From contig NZ_CP062983.1 in the NCBI RefSeq assembly GCF_015500095.1, forward strand, positions 620,001 to 684,000: a DNA stretch of 64,000 nucleotides, read 5' to 3'. The stretch comes from Phototrophicus methaneseepsis. GTDB lineage: Bacteria; Chloroflexota; Anaerolineae; Aggregatilineales; Phototrophicaceae. Positions 36,210-45,246 of this stretch are shown piece after piece; positions within the stretch are counted from its first letter, which is position 1; each line of letters opens with the position of its first letter. The notes under the pieces are model-generated. The model worked only from the letters and a program-made list of their open reading frames with translations, had not been told where the DNA came from and ran no database searches. Made by a program: the position numbers and the translations under genes.

Positions 36210-37247
36210 TTATTCTCTTGGCGGGCCTGTCGTTTCTCCAACGACGAGCTCGCAGGGAACACGAATGTGATTTTGGGCGGGCGTCTCGTTGCGCAAGCGA
36301 TGAACAAGCAGCCGGACGGCTTCTTTGCCCACTCTGCTGCGATCCAACTGCACGAAAGACACGACACCTGGAAATAAATGCATGCTCATCGCCCGGATGG
36401 GGGGCGTCAAGGCAATTAAGGAAATATCCTCTGGCATGCGGACATTATTCTCTACCAGTATTTGCAGCGTATTGTGAAAATTCCCCTGGTCGGTGCAAAT
36501 CAGCGCAGTGATATGGTGCTGCTGAATCGCATTCATCAGGTCATGGGGCGTTTCATCTTCCAACGCAGGAATATCAATGAGGTGAGCTTCTGTCTGGGCA
36601 ATAGCCTTGAGGCAACCCTCGCGCTTGTCGGCTGTGGCTTCTGGCGGGAACTTGCCTGAGATAAACCCAATCTGACGATGACCCAACTCAATCAAATGCC
36701 GCACCGCCTGCCCGCTGCCAATGGCATAATCGTCTGTGACCCAATCAATCTCATGACCTTCAATCTCCCGACGGCCAACATAGACAAAGGGATAAGACTC
36801 ACTGGCAAGGTTACGCAGTTCCTCACGGTCTGGCATGGCCCCCATAATAATGCAGCCATCTGCCAGACGGATTGTATTCATGCCATTGTCGTAGATTTTG
36901 GGGTTGCCATTGTTATGGTTGCTGGTGAAAGAGACGATGTTGTAATCCAGCGCGCTGGCTTCTCGCTGTACGCCCAACAAATGATGAAACAGGTGATTAT
37001 CGACATCGTAGGGGAATTCAGGTTCATAGACGAAGATACCCAGCAGACGATTGCTGCCTTGCTTCAGCATCTGCGCCACAGGATTTGGAGAATATCCCAG
37101 TTCATGGGCGGCTTCTAAGACGCGAGCTTGTGTCTCCGGGCTGATTGGGACGCTCCCACCTGTGGCACCGTTCAACACCTTAGAAACAGTGACACGGGAA
37201 ACCCCAGCACGATCAGCAACATCCTTTTGCGTCGGGCGACGAGACAC
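36210..37247 (-). CDS. LacI-family transcriptional regulator
   Basis: A 345-residue LacI/GalR regulator: HTH (TQKDVADRAGVSRVTVSKVL), hinge helix region (PNPVAQMLKQGSNRLLG), then a sugar-binding-like effector domain. I chose GTG 37247, which has GGAG at 6 nt and gives a normal N-terminus; an ATG 42 codons upstream would add an atypical leader and lies upstream of the likely transcription start. Its promoter (37321-37349) has a small palindrome just downstream, suggesting autoregulation. It heads the CUT1/FAD operon and is divergent from the GH4 gene, so it may control both. Confidence 0.9.
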   Translation of the reverse strand: MSRRPTQKDVADRAGVSRVTVSKVLNGATGGSVPISPETQARVLEAAHELGYSPNPVAQMLKQGSNRLLGIFVYEPEFPYDVDNHLFHHLLGVQREASALDYNIVSFTSNHNNGNPKIYDNGMNTIRLADGCIIMGAMPDREELRNLASESYPFVYVGRREIEGHEIDWVTDDYAIGSGQAVRHLIELGHRQIGFISGKFPPEATADKREGCLKAIAQTEAHLIDIPALEDETPHDLMNAIQQHHITALICTDQGNFHNTLQILVENNVRMPEDISLIALTPPIRAMSMHLFPGVVSFVQLDRSRVGKEAVRLLVHRLRNETPAQNHIRVPCELVVGETTGPPRE

Positions 37248-37293
37248 AACATTCTCCAAAAAATATCTACAAAATTTAGTACACGAGACACGG

Positions 37294-37303
37294 TACACGT
37301 GTA
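37294..37303. promoter_or_regulatory. Short palindrome at the LacI gene promoter
   Basis: TACACGTGTA with a central CG, inside GGTACACGTGTAAAG, about 10 nt downstream of the predicted transcription start. A related TACACGAGACA lies 14 nt away. Candidate autoregulatory operator. Confidence 0.5.
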
Positions 37304-37320
37304 AAGTTAGATTTGCGCAT

Positions 37321-37349
37321 ATTCTACGCCTGTTTTTGTGGAGTGTCAA
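37321..37349 (-). promoter_or_regulatory. Promoter of the LacI/CUT1/FAD operon
   Basis: On the minus strand TTGACA (37344-37349), a 17-nt spacer and TAGAAT (37321-37326). It gives a leader of about 65 nt before GTG 37247. Confidence 0.75.
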
Positions 37350-37357
37350 CAAATTGA

Positions 37358-37373
37358 ATGACAAGCGTGTCAT
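37358..37373. repeat. Inverted repeat upstream of the LacI promoter
   Basis: ATGACA-AGCG-TGTCAT, a perfect 6+6 repeat with a 4-nt centre, 9 nt upstream of the -35 box, followed by another TGTCAT. Possible activator or repressor site in the divergent region. Confidence 0.5.
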
Positions 37374-37549
37374 TTGTCATAAGGGCGAAAATTGTGCATA
37401 CGAATGCAGGTATTCTCTGTCATTGCCCTAGTTATGAGGCTTGCCGAGCAGCGCACTTTAGCGGATGAAAAACAGGCGATTCATCGTCTTTTCCTGGCTA
37501 TGTCGTGGTCAAGTGGAAAAGGCTTTCAGGGCCGTGAGGCCAGCTAATT
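37374..37549. other. Divergent intergenic region, left half
   Basis: The gap between the LacI and GH4 genes is about 530 nt. This part holds no ORF of note. GAAAAGGC occurs twice (about 37516 and 37555). No hairpin with a T-tract and no convincing promoter were found here; the recognisable signals lie on either side. Confidence 0.4.
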
Positions 37550-37622
37550 TGCACGAAAAGGCAAAAAACTGCACGTTTGTATGCATGGACAGCTTGACGA
37601 TATGCACGTTTATTGCTTAAAT
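37550..37622 (+). promoter_or_regulatory. Promoter region of the GH4 gene with repeated TGCACG motifs
   Basis: TTGACG (37594-37599), a 17-nt spacer and TTAAAT (37617-37622). The motif TGCACG occurs at 37550, 37570 and 37603, the last two as TGCACGTTT 33 bp apart (about three helical turns), one inside the promoter spacer. The leader to the ATG is about 150 nt. Confidence 0.5.
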
Positions 37623-37778
37623 ACGCATGATTAACTGCTCAAAAGAGCAAAAAAGTGATTATTTGATGATTCGTTTTTCGATGAAAACCTTCGACGTTTT
37701 GCCTCATTTATCGCTATTTATCCCATCTTTCATCACATCGTTTCGACGCTATTTAACTCAAATTCAAAGGATTTACCT

Positions 37779-39329
37779 ATGCCGCTGAAGATCGCTATGA
37801 TTGGCGCGGGATCGGTGGGTTTTACACGCCGCCTGCTGCAAGATTTGCTCACCGTGCCGGAGTTCGCAGAAACTCATTTTGCGATGATGGACATCAACGA
37901 ACGCAACCTGAGCATGGTGCGTCAACTGTGTGAACGTGACATCCAGGCCAACAACCTCCCTGCCACAGTCACCGCAACTCTGGACCGCCGAGAGGCCATT
38001 CAGGATGCCGATTACGTCATCTGTATGATCCGCCAGGGAGGCCTGGAAGCCTTCCAGCTCGATATTGATATTCCGCTCAAGTACGGTGTCGATCAGTGCG
38101 TGGGCGATACCATCTGCGCGGGTGGCCTGATGTACGCGCAGCGCACCATCCCGGTGCTGTTGGATATTTGCAAAGACATCCGCGAACTCGCGAAACCGGG
38201 GGCCATTTTCCTCAATTATTCCAACCCGATGGCGATGAACACCTGGGCTTGCAATAAATATGGCGGCGTTAAGACCATCGGCCTGTGCCATGGCGTCCAA
38301 CATGGCCATGAACAAATTGCAGCCTGCATTGAGCTGTGGGCCAGGCAGGAAGGCCTCATCGGGGAAGAAGAAACCGTTACCCTCAAAGACGTAGACATTA
38401 TCTGCGCAGGTATCAACCACCAGACGTGGTATATCAAGGTGCAGTGGCGCGGCATGGATATGATCCCGCGGATGCTGCAATTGTTTGAAAATCACCCTGA
38501 ATATCGCGAGACGGAAAAAGTTCGCATTGATGTGATCCGGCGCTTTGGCTACTTCACGACGGAATCCAACGGGCACTTCAGCGAATATGTCCCCTGGTAC
38601 CGCAAACGTACGGATGAAATCGGCCAGTGGATTGACCTATCCTCGTGGATTAATGGCGAAACAGGCGGCTACCTGCGCGTCTGTACAGAAGGCCGCAACT
38701 GGTTCGAAACGGATTTTCCAAATTGGCTGCAAGACGAACCGCCTGTCTTCAGCCCGGAAAATCGCAGCCTAGAACACGGCTCTTACATTATCGAAGGCCT
38801 GGAAACCGGGCGCGCCTATCGCGGGCACTTCAATATCGTGAATGAAGGGCACATCACCAATTTACCTAATGGCTGTGTGATCGAAATTCCAGGGTATGTC
38901 GATAAAAATGGCATCAATATGCCCGTTGTGGGTGATCTGCCGTTGGCCTGCGCGGCGACATGCTCCGCCAGCGTGCGCATGCAGGAGATGGGGATGGAAG
39001 CCGCCGTACAGGGTGATGTCATGCTGTTGAAGCAAGCCATGCTGCACGACCCACTGGTCGCGGCTGTCTGCAATCCAGAAGAAATCTGGCAGATGACGGA
39101 CGAAATGCTCGTCGCCCAGTCCGAGTGGCTGCCCAATTATCGCCCGGAAGACATCGCCGCGGCGCATACCCGATTGCAAGACCACGAAGCCCATGGGACG
39201 CGTGTCAAGCTCATCCAAACAGAAGGCGCTGCACGCCTGCATACCCGCACTGTGGAAGAACTGGCACTGGATAAAGAAGCGCGGGAAACAGCTAAGACAT
39301 CCGATAAAGGCAAATTTGGCACCAATTAA
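37779..39329 (+). CDS. Family GH4 glycosidase (alpha-galactosidase MelA-like)
   Basis: A 516-residue NAD+- and Mn2+-dependent glycosidase. The Rossmann motif MIGAGSVGF is at residues 7-15, followed by LNYSNPMAMNTWA. Metal ligands are Cys170 in GLCHGVQ and His214 in GINHQTW. The CHGVQ context and length fit alpha-galactosidases or alpha-glucosidases of the family better than 6-phospho-glycosidases, consistent with an ABC rather than PTS importer. There is no signal peptide. AAAGGA lies 7 nt before the ATG. It is divergent from the LacI/CUT1/FAD operon and probably cleaves what that importer brings in; the FAD enzymes could act before or after (inference). Confidence 0.9.
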   Translation: MPLKIAMIGAGSVGFTRRLLQDLLTVPEFAETHFAMMDINERNLSMVRQLCERDIQANNLPATVTATLDRREAIQDADYVICMIRQGGLEAFQLDIDIPLKYGVDQCVGDTICAGGLMYAQRTIPVLLDICKDIRELAKPGAIFLNYSNPMAMNTWACNKYGGVKTIGLCHGVQHGHEQIAACIELWARQEGLIGEEETVTLKDVDIICAGINHQTWYIKVQWRGMDMIPRMLQLFENHPEYRETEKVRIDVIRRFGYFTTESNGHFSEYVPWYRKRTDEIGQWIDLSSWINGETGGYLRVCTEGRNWFETDFPNWLQDEPPVFSPENRSLEHGSYIIEGLETGRAYRGHFNIVNEGHITNLPNGCVIEIPGYVDKNGINMPVVGDLPLACAATCSASVRMQEMGMEAAVQGDVMLLKQAMLHDPLVAAVCNPEEIWQMTDEMLVAQSEWLPNYRPEDIAAAHTRLQDHEAHGTRVKLIQTEGAARLHTRTVEELALDKEARETAKTSDKGKFGTN

Positions 39330-39348
39330 CCCCTATGAATAAAAAAGC

Positions 39349-39371
39349 CGGCCTGCTCTATCAGCAGGCCG
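39349..39371. terminator. Terminator between GH4 and GH43 genes
   Basis: CGGCCTGCT pairs with AGCAGGCCG around CTATC. On the minus strand it is followed by GCTTTTTT, so it ends the GH43 gene best; it also lies 20 nt after the GH4 stop codon and may serve both. Confidence 0.8.
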
Positions 39372-39385
39372 TCCGACAAACACGT

Positions 39386-40981
39386 TTATGAAGATGCCTC
39401 AGCCAGTGCCTGGATTTCATCAGTATCCAGCGCGCCGCTGAACAACTCGATATCCTGAATCGCCCCCGTAAACGGGTCCACCCGCTGGGTCGATACTTTG
39501 GCTGCACCAATGATGGTATTCCCCGGCGCATGCCATGATTCCGTGGCTACGGTGCTGGCCGCCAATTCACCGTCGATATAAAGGCGGATTTCGTGCGCAG
39601 CGACATCATACACGCCAACCAGGTGATACCACTGATCGGCATCTGGCGTTACTTCACTGACTGCACTGGCAAGCTCCCGGCTAAAGCCATCAAACAAAGT
39701 CAGGGCGAAGTGCTCCCCTGTGTATCCCAATATAAAGTGGCTAGAGATGCCGCCTTCCTGGCTGATAATCGCCGCACGGGTCCCCGTCTGGCCCAGGCGG
39801 ACGCTGGCCGCAACTGAAAAACTGGCCTGTGTATTGATCCAGCTCACACCTGTATCGACAAAGTCCCCTTCCAGATCAAAAACGCCATCTTCAGGGTAGG
39901 CCTCCGGTGATGCGAGCAGGTCCGCCCCAGCTGCCACGCTACCGCAAAACTCGCCAGCAGGTAATTCCTGGGAGACAGAAGACGGGATAGGCTCGCCCAG
40001 GTTCGGCGTCCCATCTTCATTCCAGGTAAAGCGCTGGATGAAAATGGCGCGATCGGCCCAACCATCCGTGGCGACCGTCTTCGCGTGGTAGATATTCCAG
40101 CTTTCCGTGCCATCTGGCGATGGAATAGGCATCGAGTTATGCCCAGGGCCATAGACGGCCCCACCATCACCCTCATACTGGCTGAAGATCGGGCCGACCT
40201 TCTCCCAGGATGCGGCATCCAACGGATCATCACCCACGAGTTTGAGCAGGCCCAGCTTATAAGCCGTGGTCCAACTGGCATCAGCGGAGTAGACAATCGA
40301 GAGCTGGCCCTCATGGATGAAAGCTTCTGGCCCTTCTTGCAGCGCCGCAACAGACATTTCCCAGGGTTCTTCCGGCTCAGAGATCAGGTAACGCCCGCTG
40401 GAAAGCGTCAGGGGGTCGCTCATCTCCGCAATATAAAGATTCTGCGGGAAGTCGCCCGTATCCCCCGGCCAGCCAGACCAGACCATATAGAGCTGGTCCT
40501 GATATTCAAAGACGGTGCCATCTATGGCCCACTTATCAGCGGCAGGGTCATAAACCTTGCCCTTCACAGTCCATGTTCCCTGTGGGTCGTCTGTATCTGC
40601 CTGCAAGACATACATGCGGTGCGTGGCGTTGGCCCCTGGGGAATTCGTGGCGGCCACGTAGATATACCAGTTCCCATCAATATAAACGAGTTCCGGGGCC
40701 CACATATCATGGCTATATGGCTCGCCCGACGGCGGGCTGAAGACACCCACCGGCGTTGCATATCCCAGCCCTGTAATCGTCGATGATTTGGCGATGGTCA
40801 ATTGACCACCATTCGATTGAACCAGGTAATAATAGCCATCCTGATACACAACAGAAGGGTCCTGGCCCTGAGCAATAATCGGATTATTAAAAACGCATTC
40901 GATGGCACTGACCTCCATACGCGGCAGAATAAAAGAAAACCCTAAAAACAGTAAAATAACAACTCTACGAGAAAATAACAT
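39386..40981 (-). CDS. Secreted GH43 glycosidase with C-terminal LamG-like domain
   Basis: A 531-residue exported enzyme. The signal peptide covers about the first 26 residues (MLFSRRVVILLFLGFSFILP, then up to VSA). The five-bladed propeller has the three GH43 acids: base Asp41 in QGQDPSVV, pKa-tuning Asp154 in WAIDGTV, acid Glu216 in QEGPEAF. Residues about 355-525 form a concanavalin/LamG-like domain (FDLEGDFVDTGVSW, YHLVGVYD, LYIDGELAAS) that may bind glycans. GH43 members are arabinosidases, xylosidases or galactosidases. ATG 40981 has AAGGA upstream; GTG 40984 is possible. It stands alone between two sugar loci and is probably monocistronic. Confidence 0.9.
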   Translation of the reverse strand: MLFSRRVVILLFLGFSFILPRMEVSAIECVFNNPIIAQGQDPSVVYQDGYYYLVQSNGGQLTIAKSSTITGLGYATPVGVFSPPSGEPYSHDMWAPELVYIDGNWYIYVAATNSPGANATHRMYVLQADTDDPQGTWTVKGKVYDPAADKWAIDGTVFEYQDQLYMVWSGWPGDTGDFPQNLYIAEMSDPLTLSSGRYLISEPEEPWEMSVAALQEGPEAFIHEGQLSIVYSADASWTTAYKLGLLKLVGDDPLDAASWEKVGPIFSQYEGDGGAVYGPGHNSMPIPSPDGTESWNIYHAKTVATDGWADRAIFIQRFTWNEDGTPNLGEPIPSSVSQELPAGEFCGSVAAGADLLASPEAYPEDGVFDLEGDFVDTGVSWINTQASFSVAASVRLGQTGTRAAIISQEGGISSHFILGYTGEHFALTLFDGFSRELASAVSEVTPDADQWYHLVGVYDVAAHEIRLYIDGELAASTVATESWHAPGNTIIGAAKVSTQRVDPFTGAIQDIELFSGALDTDEIQALAEASS

Positions 40982-41227
40982 CACGTCTTCCTTTTTGAAT
41001 CGCGCCTATTGGCAAACAGTTTATACCAATAATGAGCGGATTGCAGAGGGGGCCTCAGTCAATCCCCATACACCGCCTAACCGACAAAAGGGCATCGTGA
41101 CCATCCTAAGCCAAACTGGCCGAAAACCAGTATCATGCTTTCGGTCAAGTGACAGTATGTAATCCGTTGAAAATGCCGCACGACAGAGGCGCTGATGAAT
41201 AACTTCGCCCAGGGGCCTCAACGAAAG

Positions 41228-42244
41228 TTATGAGCTGCCAATATCCAGATGCACCTTCAGCGTCTGACCTCTGGCGAACATATCAAGCGCCTCAGCAAAA
41301 TCATCGAGTGGCACGCAGTGGCTCACCAACGGCTCTACATCAATGACGCCATTTGCCAACCAGTCAATCGCAGGTTGGAAGGTATAGCACAGTGCGAATG
41401 AGCCAATGATCTTCCAGTCATTTCTGAAGATGTCGTAAGGGCTAATCTGGATTGTCTGGCCGATAGGAGCAACCCCAAATTGCAGGAACTGCCCGCGCGG
41501 TTTGAGGTAACGGAAAGCGTTCTCGATCACAGCAGGGACGCCTGTCGCATCAATCACCACATCAAAACCCTGCGGAGAAAGGGCCTTCAGGTTTTTATCC
41601 TGCTGGTCATTAGCCACAACAGCTGCATTAGCCCCCATAGACTGGGCCATTTCAAGGCGATGCGGCTGTTTGTCCATCACAGCAATCAAAGAAGCACCGC
41701 TGTGTCGTAGGGCCTGTACCAATAACAGGCCCATTGGCCCCACCCCCACGATTAAAACACGATCTGCCGGGTTCACATGCATCCGTTGCAGGGCATAAAC
41801 CACGCACGCAAGCGGCTCTACGAAGGTCGCCTGCTTGGCGCTCATCTGTGCCGGCAGCGCATAACAGGCCCGCTCCGGGGCGACGACGTATTCCGCGAAA
41901 GCGCCGCTGCGGTTCACGCCAATGATGTCCATGTTCAAGCAGTGGTTAAAATGCTGATTGAGGCAATTTTCGCATTTACCACAATACAGGTTCGGGTCAA
42001 CAGTGACGCGGTCACCAACGCGAAAACGCTGCACACGGTCGCCAACTTCTACAACTTCACCATGAAATTCGTGGCCCGGCGTCAGCGGGAAGCTGGACAT
42101 GTACTCACCACGAAAAATATGTAAATCCGTGCCACAGATGCCTGCCGAGACGACTTTGACGAGCACATCATCCGGCCCGCACGAGGGTCTATCGACATCC
42201 TGGACGGTCGTTTGTTCAACATCAGGGAAAACAATAGCTTTCAT
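41228..42244 (-). CDS. Zinc-dependent medium-chain alcohol/polyol dehydrogenase
   Basis: A 338-residue MDR dehydrogenase. Catalytic-zinc residues are Cys37 (GICGTD), His58-Glu59 (GHEFHG); structural-zinc cysteines are 88, 91, 94 and 102 (YCGKCENC...HC). The NAD(P)-binding motif is VGVGPMG. It resembles sorbitol or threonine dehydrogenases and probably oxidises a polyol or sugar. The start follows AGGAATTCGAAC. It is the last gene of the operon that begins with the binding protein at 46590 and follows the LacI gene by 40 nt, so its substrate is likely the imported compound. Confidence 0.9.
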   Translation of the reverse strand: MKAIVFPDVEQTTVQDVDRPSCGPDDVLVKVVSAGICGTDLHIFRGEYMSSFPLTPGHEFHGEVVEVGDRVQRFRVGDRVTVDPNLYCGKCENCLNQHFNHCLNMDIIGVNRSGAFAEYVVAPERACYALPAQMSAKQATFVEPLACVVYALQRMHVNPADRVLIVGVGPMGLLLVQALRHSGASLIAVMDKQPHRLEMAQSMGANAAVVANDQQDKNLKALSPQGFDVVIDATGVPAVIENAFRYLKPRGQFLQFGVAPIGQTIQISPYDIFRNDWKIIGSFALCYTFQPAIDWLANGVIDVEPLVSHCVPLDDFAEALDMFARGQTLKVHLDIGSS

Positions 42245-42284
42245 GTTCGAATTCCTATGAAATGGATTTTATTCTCTTGTGGTT

Positions 42285-43328
42285 TTATTCAGTTGGCGGC
42301 GCAGCGGTCGAATTGCGCACGATCAACTGAGTCGGCAGAACTGCGCGTTCAGATTGCTTGGATGCGTTCTGGATGTGGTTCAACAGAACGCGAACGGCTG
42401 TTTTGCCCATGGCATTGATGGGTTGGTCAATGGTGGTCATGCTCGGCAGCATGTACCCAGATAAAGGGATATTATCGTAGCCCATCACCGATATATCCTT
42501 TGGGATGCACAGATTCATCTGGTCCAGCGCATGCATCACGCCGATTGCCGTCACATCAGATAAGCCAAAGATCGCCGTCGGACGTGGGTCCATCTGGGCG
42601 AGTTGTAAGCCAACCTCAACGCCCATTTCAAAAGAATGGTCGCTTGTCGTGATGAACATATCCGATGGCTCTTCATAGCCGAATTCCGCCATCGCTTCAC
42701 GGATACCCCGGATACGATGCTGTGTCGGCTCTGCGAAGTCGAAGGGTGCCACCACTTTGATGCGGCGATGCCCCAACTCCAGCAGATATTTCATGCCCAG
42801 GTAGCCACCGAGTGAGTTGTCGCTGAAGACCTTACTACAATCAAACTGTTCGACATTGCGATCAATCAAAACACAGGGCACATTCTGTCGCTTCAGGTCA
42901 AAGAGATAGTCTGTATGCTCCGTCGCAGAGTTCACAATCACGCCATCAATACGCTGGCGCAGCAGCAGCTCCACATATTCCAGCTCGCGCGCTTCGTTTT
43001 CTTCCGTATTGCAGATAATAGCACGATAGTTATTCTTAAAGAGCTCTTGCTCCATAACTTGTGCTAATCGGCTAAAAAACGGATGATCCAGCAGCGGGAT
43101 AATCAAGCCGATGAGCCGGGTTTCCTGCATTTTGAAGCTGCGAGCCAGCGAACTAGGATGGTAGTTCAGTTCTTGTATGGCCTTTTGGACGCGCTGCTCA
43201 AGCTTCTTGCTGACGCCTTTATTCCCGTTGATCACACGAGAGACGGTTGCCACAGAGACGCCAGCGGCTTTTGCCACCTCATTCATGGTCGGGTTGTTCG
43301 CATGATTGTTTTGATGCCCGTTCGCCAT
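42285..43328 (-). CDS. LacI-family transcriptional regulator
   Basis: A 347-residue LacI/GalR regulator: HTH (TMNEVAKAAGVSVATVSRVI), hinge helix (HPSSLARSFKMQETRLIG), then effector domain (SVMGYDNIPLSGYMLPSMTT near the end). AAGGA precedes ATG 43328. It lies inside the operon, between the MalG-like and dehydrogenase genes, so it would be autoregulated. Its targets are very likely the twin TGTAAACGTTTACA sites at 46612-46641, whose central CG suits this family. The inducer is unknown. Confidence 0.93.
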   Translation of the reverse strand: MANGHQNNHANNPTMNEVAKAAGVSVATVSRVINGNKGVSKKLEQRVQKAIQELNYHPSSLARSFKMQETRLIGLIIPLLDHPFFSRLAQVMEQELFKNNYRAIICNTEENEARELEYVELLLRQRIDGVIVNSATEHTDYLFDLKRQNVPCVLIDRNVEQFDCSKVFSDNSLGGYLGMKYLLELGHRRIKVVAPFDFAEPTQHRIRGIREAMAEFGYEEPSDMFITTSDHSFEMGVEVGLQLAQMDPRPTAIFGLSDVTAIGVMHALDQMNLCIPKDISVMGYDNIPLSGYMLPSMTTIDQPINAMGKTAVRVLLNHIQNASKQSERAVLPTQLIVRNSTAAPPTE

Positions 43329-43373
43329 GACCGGATTTCCTTGCTATGTGTTGAGTGAACAGGTCGCAGCACG

Positions 43374-44192
43374 TCACTTAACAGCACCCATTGTGAGCCC
43401 CTGTACCAATTGACGTTGTGCGAACCATCCTGCAATCACAACAGGCAGGACGGATGCCGTTGCCGCTGCGGACATTTTAGCCCAAAATAAGCCTTCTGCC
43501 GTCTTAAAAGAAGAAATATACACAGAAACTGGCGCTGCATCCGTCACAGTCAGGTTGAATGCGAAGAAAAATTCATTCCAGGCGAAGATCATACAAAGCA
43601 GCAGCGTCGCAAACAAACCGGGCATCACCAGCGGCACCGCTACATAACGGAACTCCTGCCATAAGCTCACCCCATCGATACGCGCCGCTTCCAGGACTTC
43701 ATAGGGTACATCCAGGAAGAAAGAGCGCATCATCCATACCACCAGGGGTAGGTTCATGGCTGTGTACATGATAATCAGGCCCAGGTGGGTATCCCGCAGG
43801 CCCAAGTCCCGGAAGATGATGAAAATCGGGATGATGATCCCGACAGGGGGCAGCATCCGCGTCGACATCAGCCACAACAGCGTGAAGTCACTGCGTTTGG
43901 TCGGGTAGTAAGCCAGGGCATACGCCGCTGGAATGCCGAACGATATCGCCAGGAGCGTGGAGCCAATCGTAATAATCAGCGTGTTTATCAGGTGCTCCAG
44001 AAATGGCGTATCGAATAAAGCTGTGCGCCAATTGTTGAGCGTTGGCTCGAAGAAGAGCTGTGGCGGGAAGGCGAAGGCGTCTGCTTCGGTCTTAAAGGAG
44101 GTGAGCACCATCCATAAAATCGGGAAGAAAATTAAAATGGCGATGATATAGGTGAGCAGCGTCAGGCTGAGGTCTCTCCATTTGATCGTCAT
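43374..44192 (-). CDS. CUT1-type sugar ABC transporter permease (MalG-like)
   Basis: A 272-residue permease with six predicted segments and the EAA loop EAARIDGVSLWQEFRYVAVP. It ends in TMGAVK. Its ATG overlaps the stop codon of the MalF-like gene (ATGA, 44189-44192), which implies translational coupling and equal amounts of both subunits. No ATPase gene follows. Confidence 0.93.
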   Translation of the reverse strand: MTIKWRDLSLTLLTYIIAILIFFPILWMVLTSFKTEADAFAFPPQLFFEPTLNNWRTALFDTPFLEHLINTLIITIGSTLLAISFGIPAAYALAYYPTKRSDFTLLWLMSTRMLPPVGIIIPIFIIFRDLGLRDTHLGLIIMYTAMNLPLVVWMMRSFFLDVPYEVLEAARIDGVSLWQEFRYVAVPLVMPGLFATLLLCMIFAWNEFFFAFNLTVTDAAPVSVYISSFKTAEGLFWAKMSAAATASVLPVVIAGWFAQRQLVQGLTMGAVK

Positions 44193-45127
44193 GCGCTTGA
44201 TCCTCCATTATTCTGACCGCGCCGCAGCACACGGACGAATAACATCATCACGATATTCGCCAGGATGATGGCATACACGCCAAGCGCGCTGGCACCGCCG
44301 ATATCCCATCTCTGGAAAGCTTCCTGGTAGATACCGTATGACAAATTCGTCGTCTGGATACCCGGCCCGCCAGAGGTCGTCACGAAGATAACGCCAAAAA
44401 CACTCAGGATGAACAGCGTTTCCATCAAGACAGCGAGTTCGATATAGCGCTGTAAATGGGGCAAAACAATATGGCGGAAGATCGCCAGCGGGCTACCGCC
44501 GTCAATCTGGGCCGCCTCGACCTGGTCTTGTGCCAGGGATTGCAAGCCCGCCAGCAAAATCAGCATCATAAACGGCGTCCACTGCCATACCACGATCACA
44601 ATCACAGAGATCATCGGATGCTCTGCAAGCAGATCAGGACGCGGCAGACCAAGCAGCGCAAAAAGTGCCGCCAGCAAGCCAAAAGCCGGGTTAAAGAGCA
44701 CGTTCTTCCACAAAACAGCGGAGACTGTTGGCATTAACAGGAAGGGTGTAATCAGCAATGTGCGTACGATGCCCCGCCCGATGAAGTTCCGATTGAGCAG
44801 CAGCGCCAGGATCATGCCAGCAACCAGCGTCAGGATGACGACAGAGATCGTCAAAACAAGCGTATTACGGATGATCGTCCAGAATTCAGGGTCGGTAATA
44901 ATTTTGCTGTAGTTTGATAATCCCTGGAAAGCACGCCGATCCGGGCGCAGCAAGTTCCAACGTTCCAGGCTGTAGGCTAGCGTCACAAGCAGGGGTAGCT
45001 GCGTGACGATAATCATAAAGACGATGGTAGGCGTTGGCAGCAACCGTCGGATTGTGGCTAAATGACGACGATCCTCTGTTTGTGGTTGTGGATCCTCGTG
45101 TCGTTCGAGAACTGCAACATTTTGCAT
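44189..45127 (-). CDS. CUT1-type sugar ABC transporter permease (MalF-like)
   Basis: A 312-residue permease with six predicted segments and the EAA loop EAAQIDGGSPLAIFRHIVLP. The start follows GAGGAAAACCTG. It comes after the binding-protein gene, with a 119-nt spacer that includes a hairpin (45198-45219). It pairs with the overlapping MalG-like gene. The dehydrogenase at the end of the operon suggests a polyol or sugar substrate. Confidence 0.93.
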   Translation of the reverse strand: MQNVAVLERHEDPQPQTEDRRHLATIRRLLPTPTIVFMIIVTQLPLLVTLAYSLERWNLLRPDRRAFQGLSNYSKIITDPEFWTIIRNTLVLTISVVILTLVAGMILALLLNRNFIGRGIVRTLLITPFLLMPTVSAVLWKNVLFNPAFGLLAALFALLGLPRPDLLAEHPMISVIVIVVWQWTPFMMLILLAGLQSLAQDQVEAAQIDGGSPLAIFRHIVLPHLQRYIELAVLMETLFILSVFGVIFVTTSGGPGIQTTNLSYGIYQEAFQRWDIGGASALGVYAIILANIVMMLFVRVLRRGQNNGGSSA

Positions 45128-45197
45128 CAGGTTTTCCTCAAAAAATTAACTTACAAGAAGGCCGTGCCAAAGGGCCATATTGGGAACTTAAGAGGGA

Positions 45198-45219
45198 GGA
45201 CGGCCCAGGAAGGCCGTCC
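45198..45219 (-). other. Intercistronic stem-loop after solute-binding protein gene
   Basis: A perfect 8-bp stem, GGACGGCC pairing with GGCCGTCC, with a 6-nt loop, 27 nt after the binding-protein stop codon. No T-tract on the minus strand. Confidence 0.7.
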
Positions 45220-45246
45220 CTTATCGATATTATTTTGTTGAGGACC

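Noticed and set aside
41021-41221. A 66-codon minus-strand frame between the GH43 and dehydrogenase genes
   Set aside because: It uses a weak start without ribosome binding site, has no recognisable features and adjoins the dehydrogenase end; coding is unlikely.
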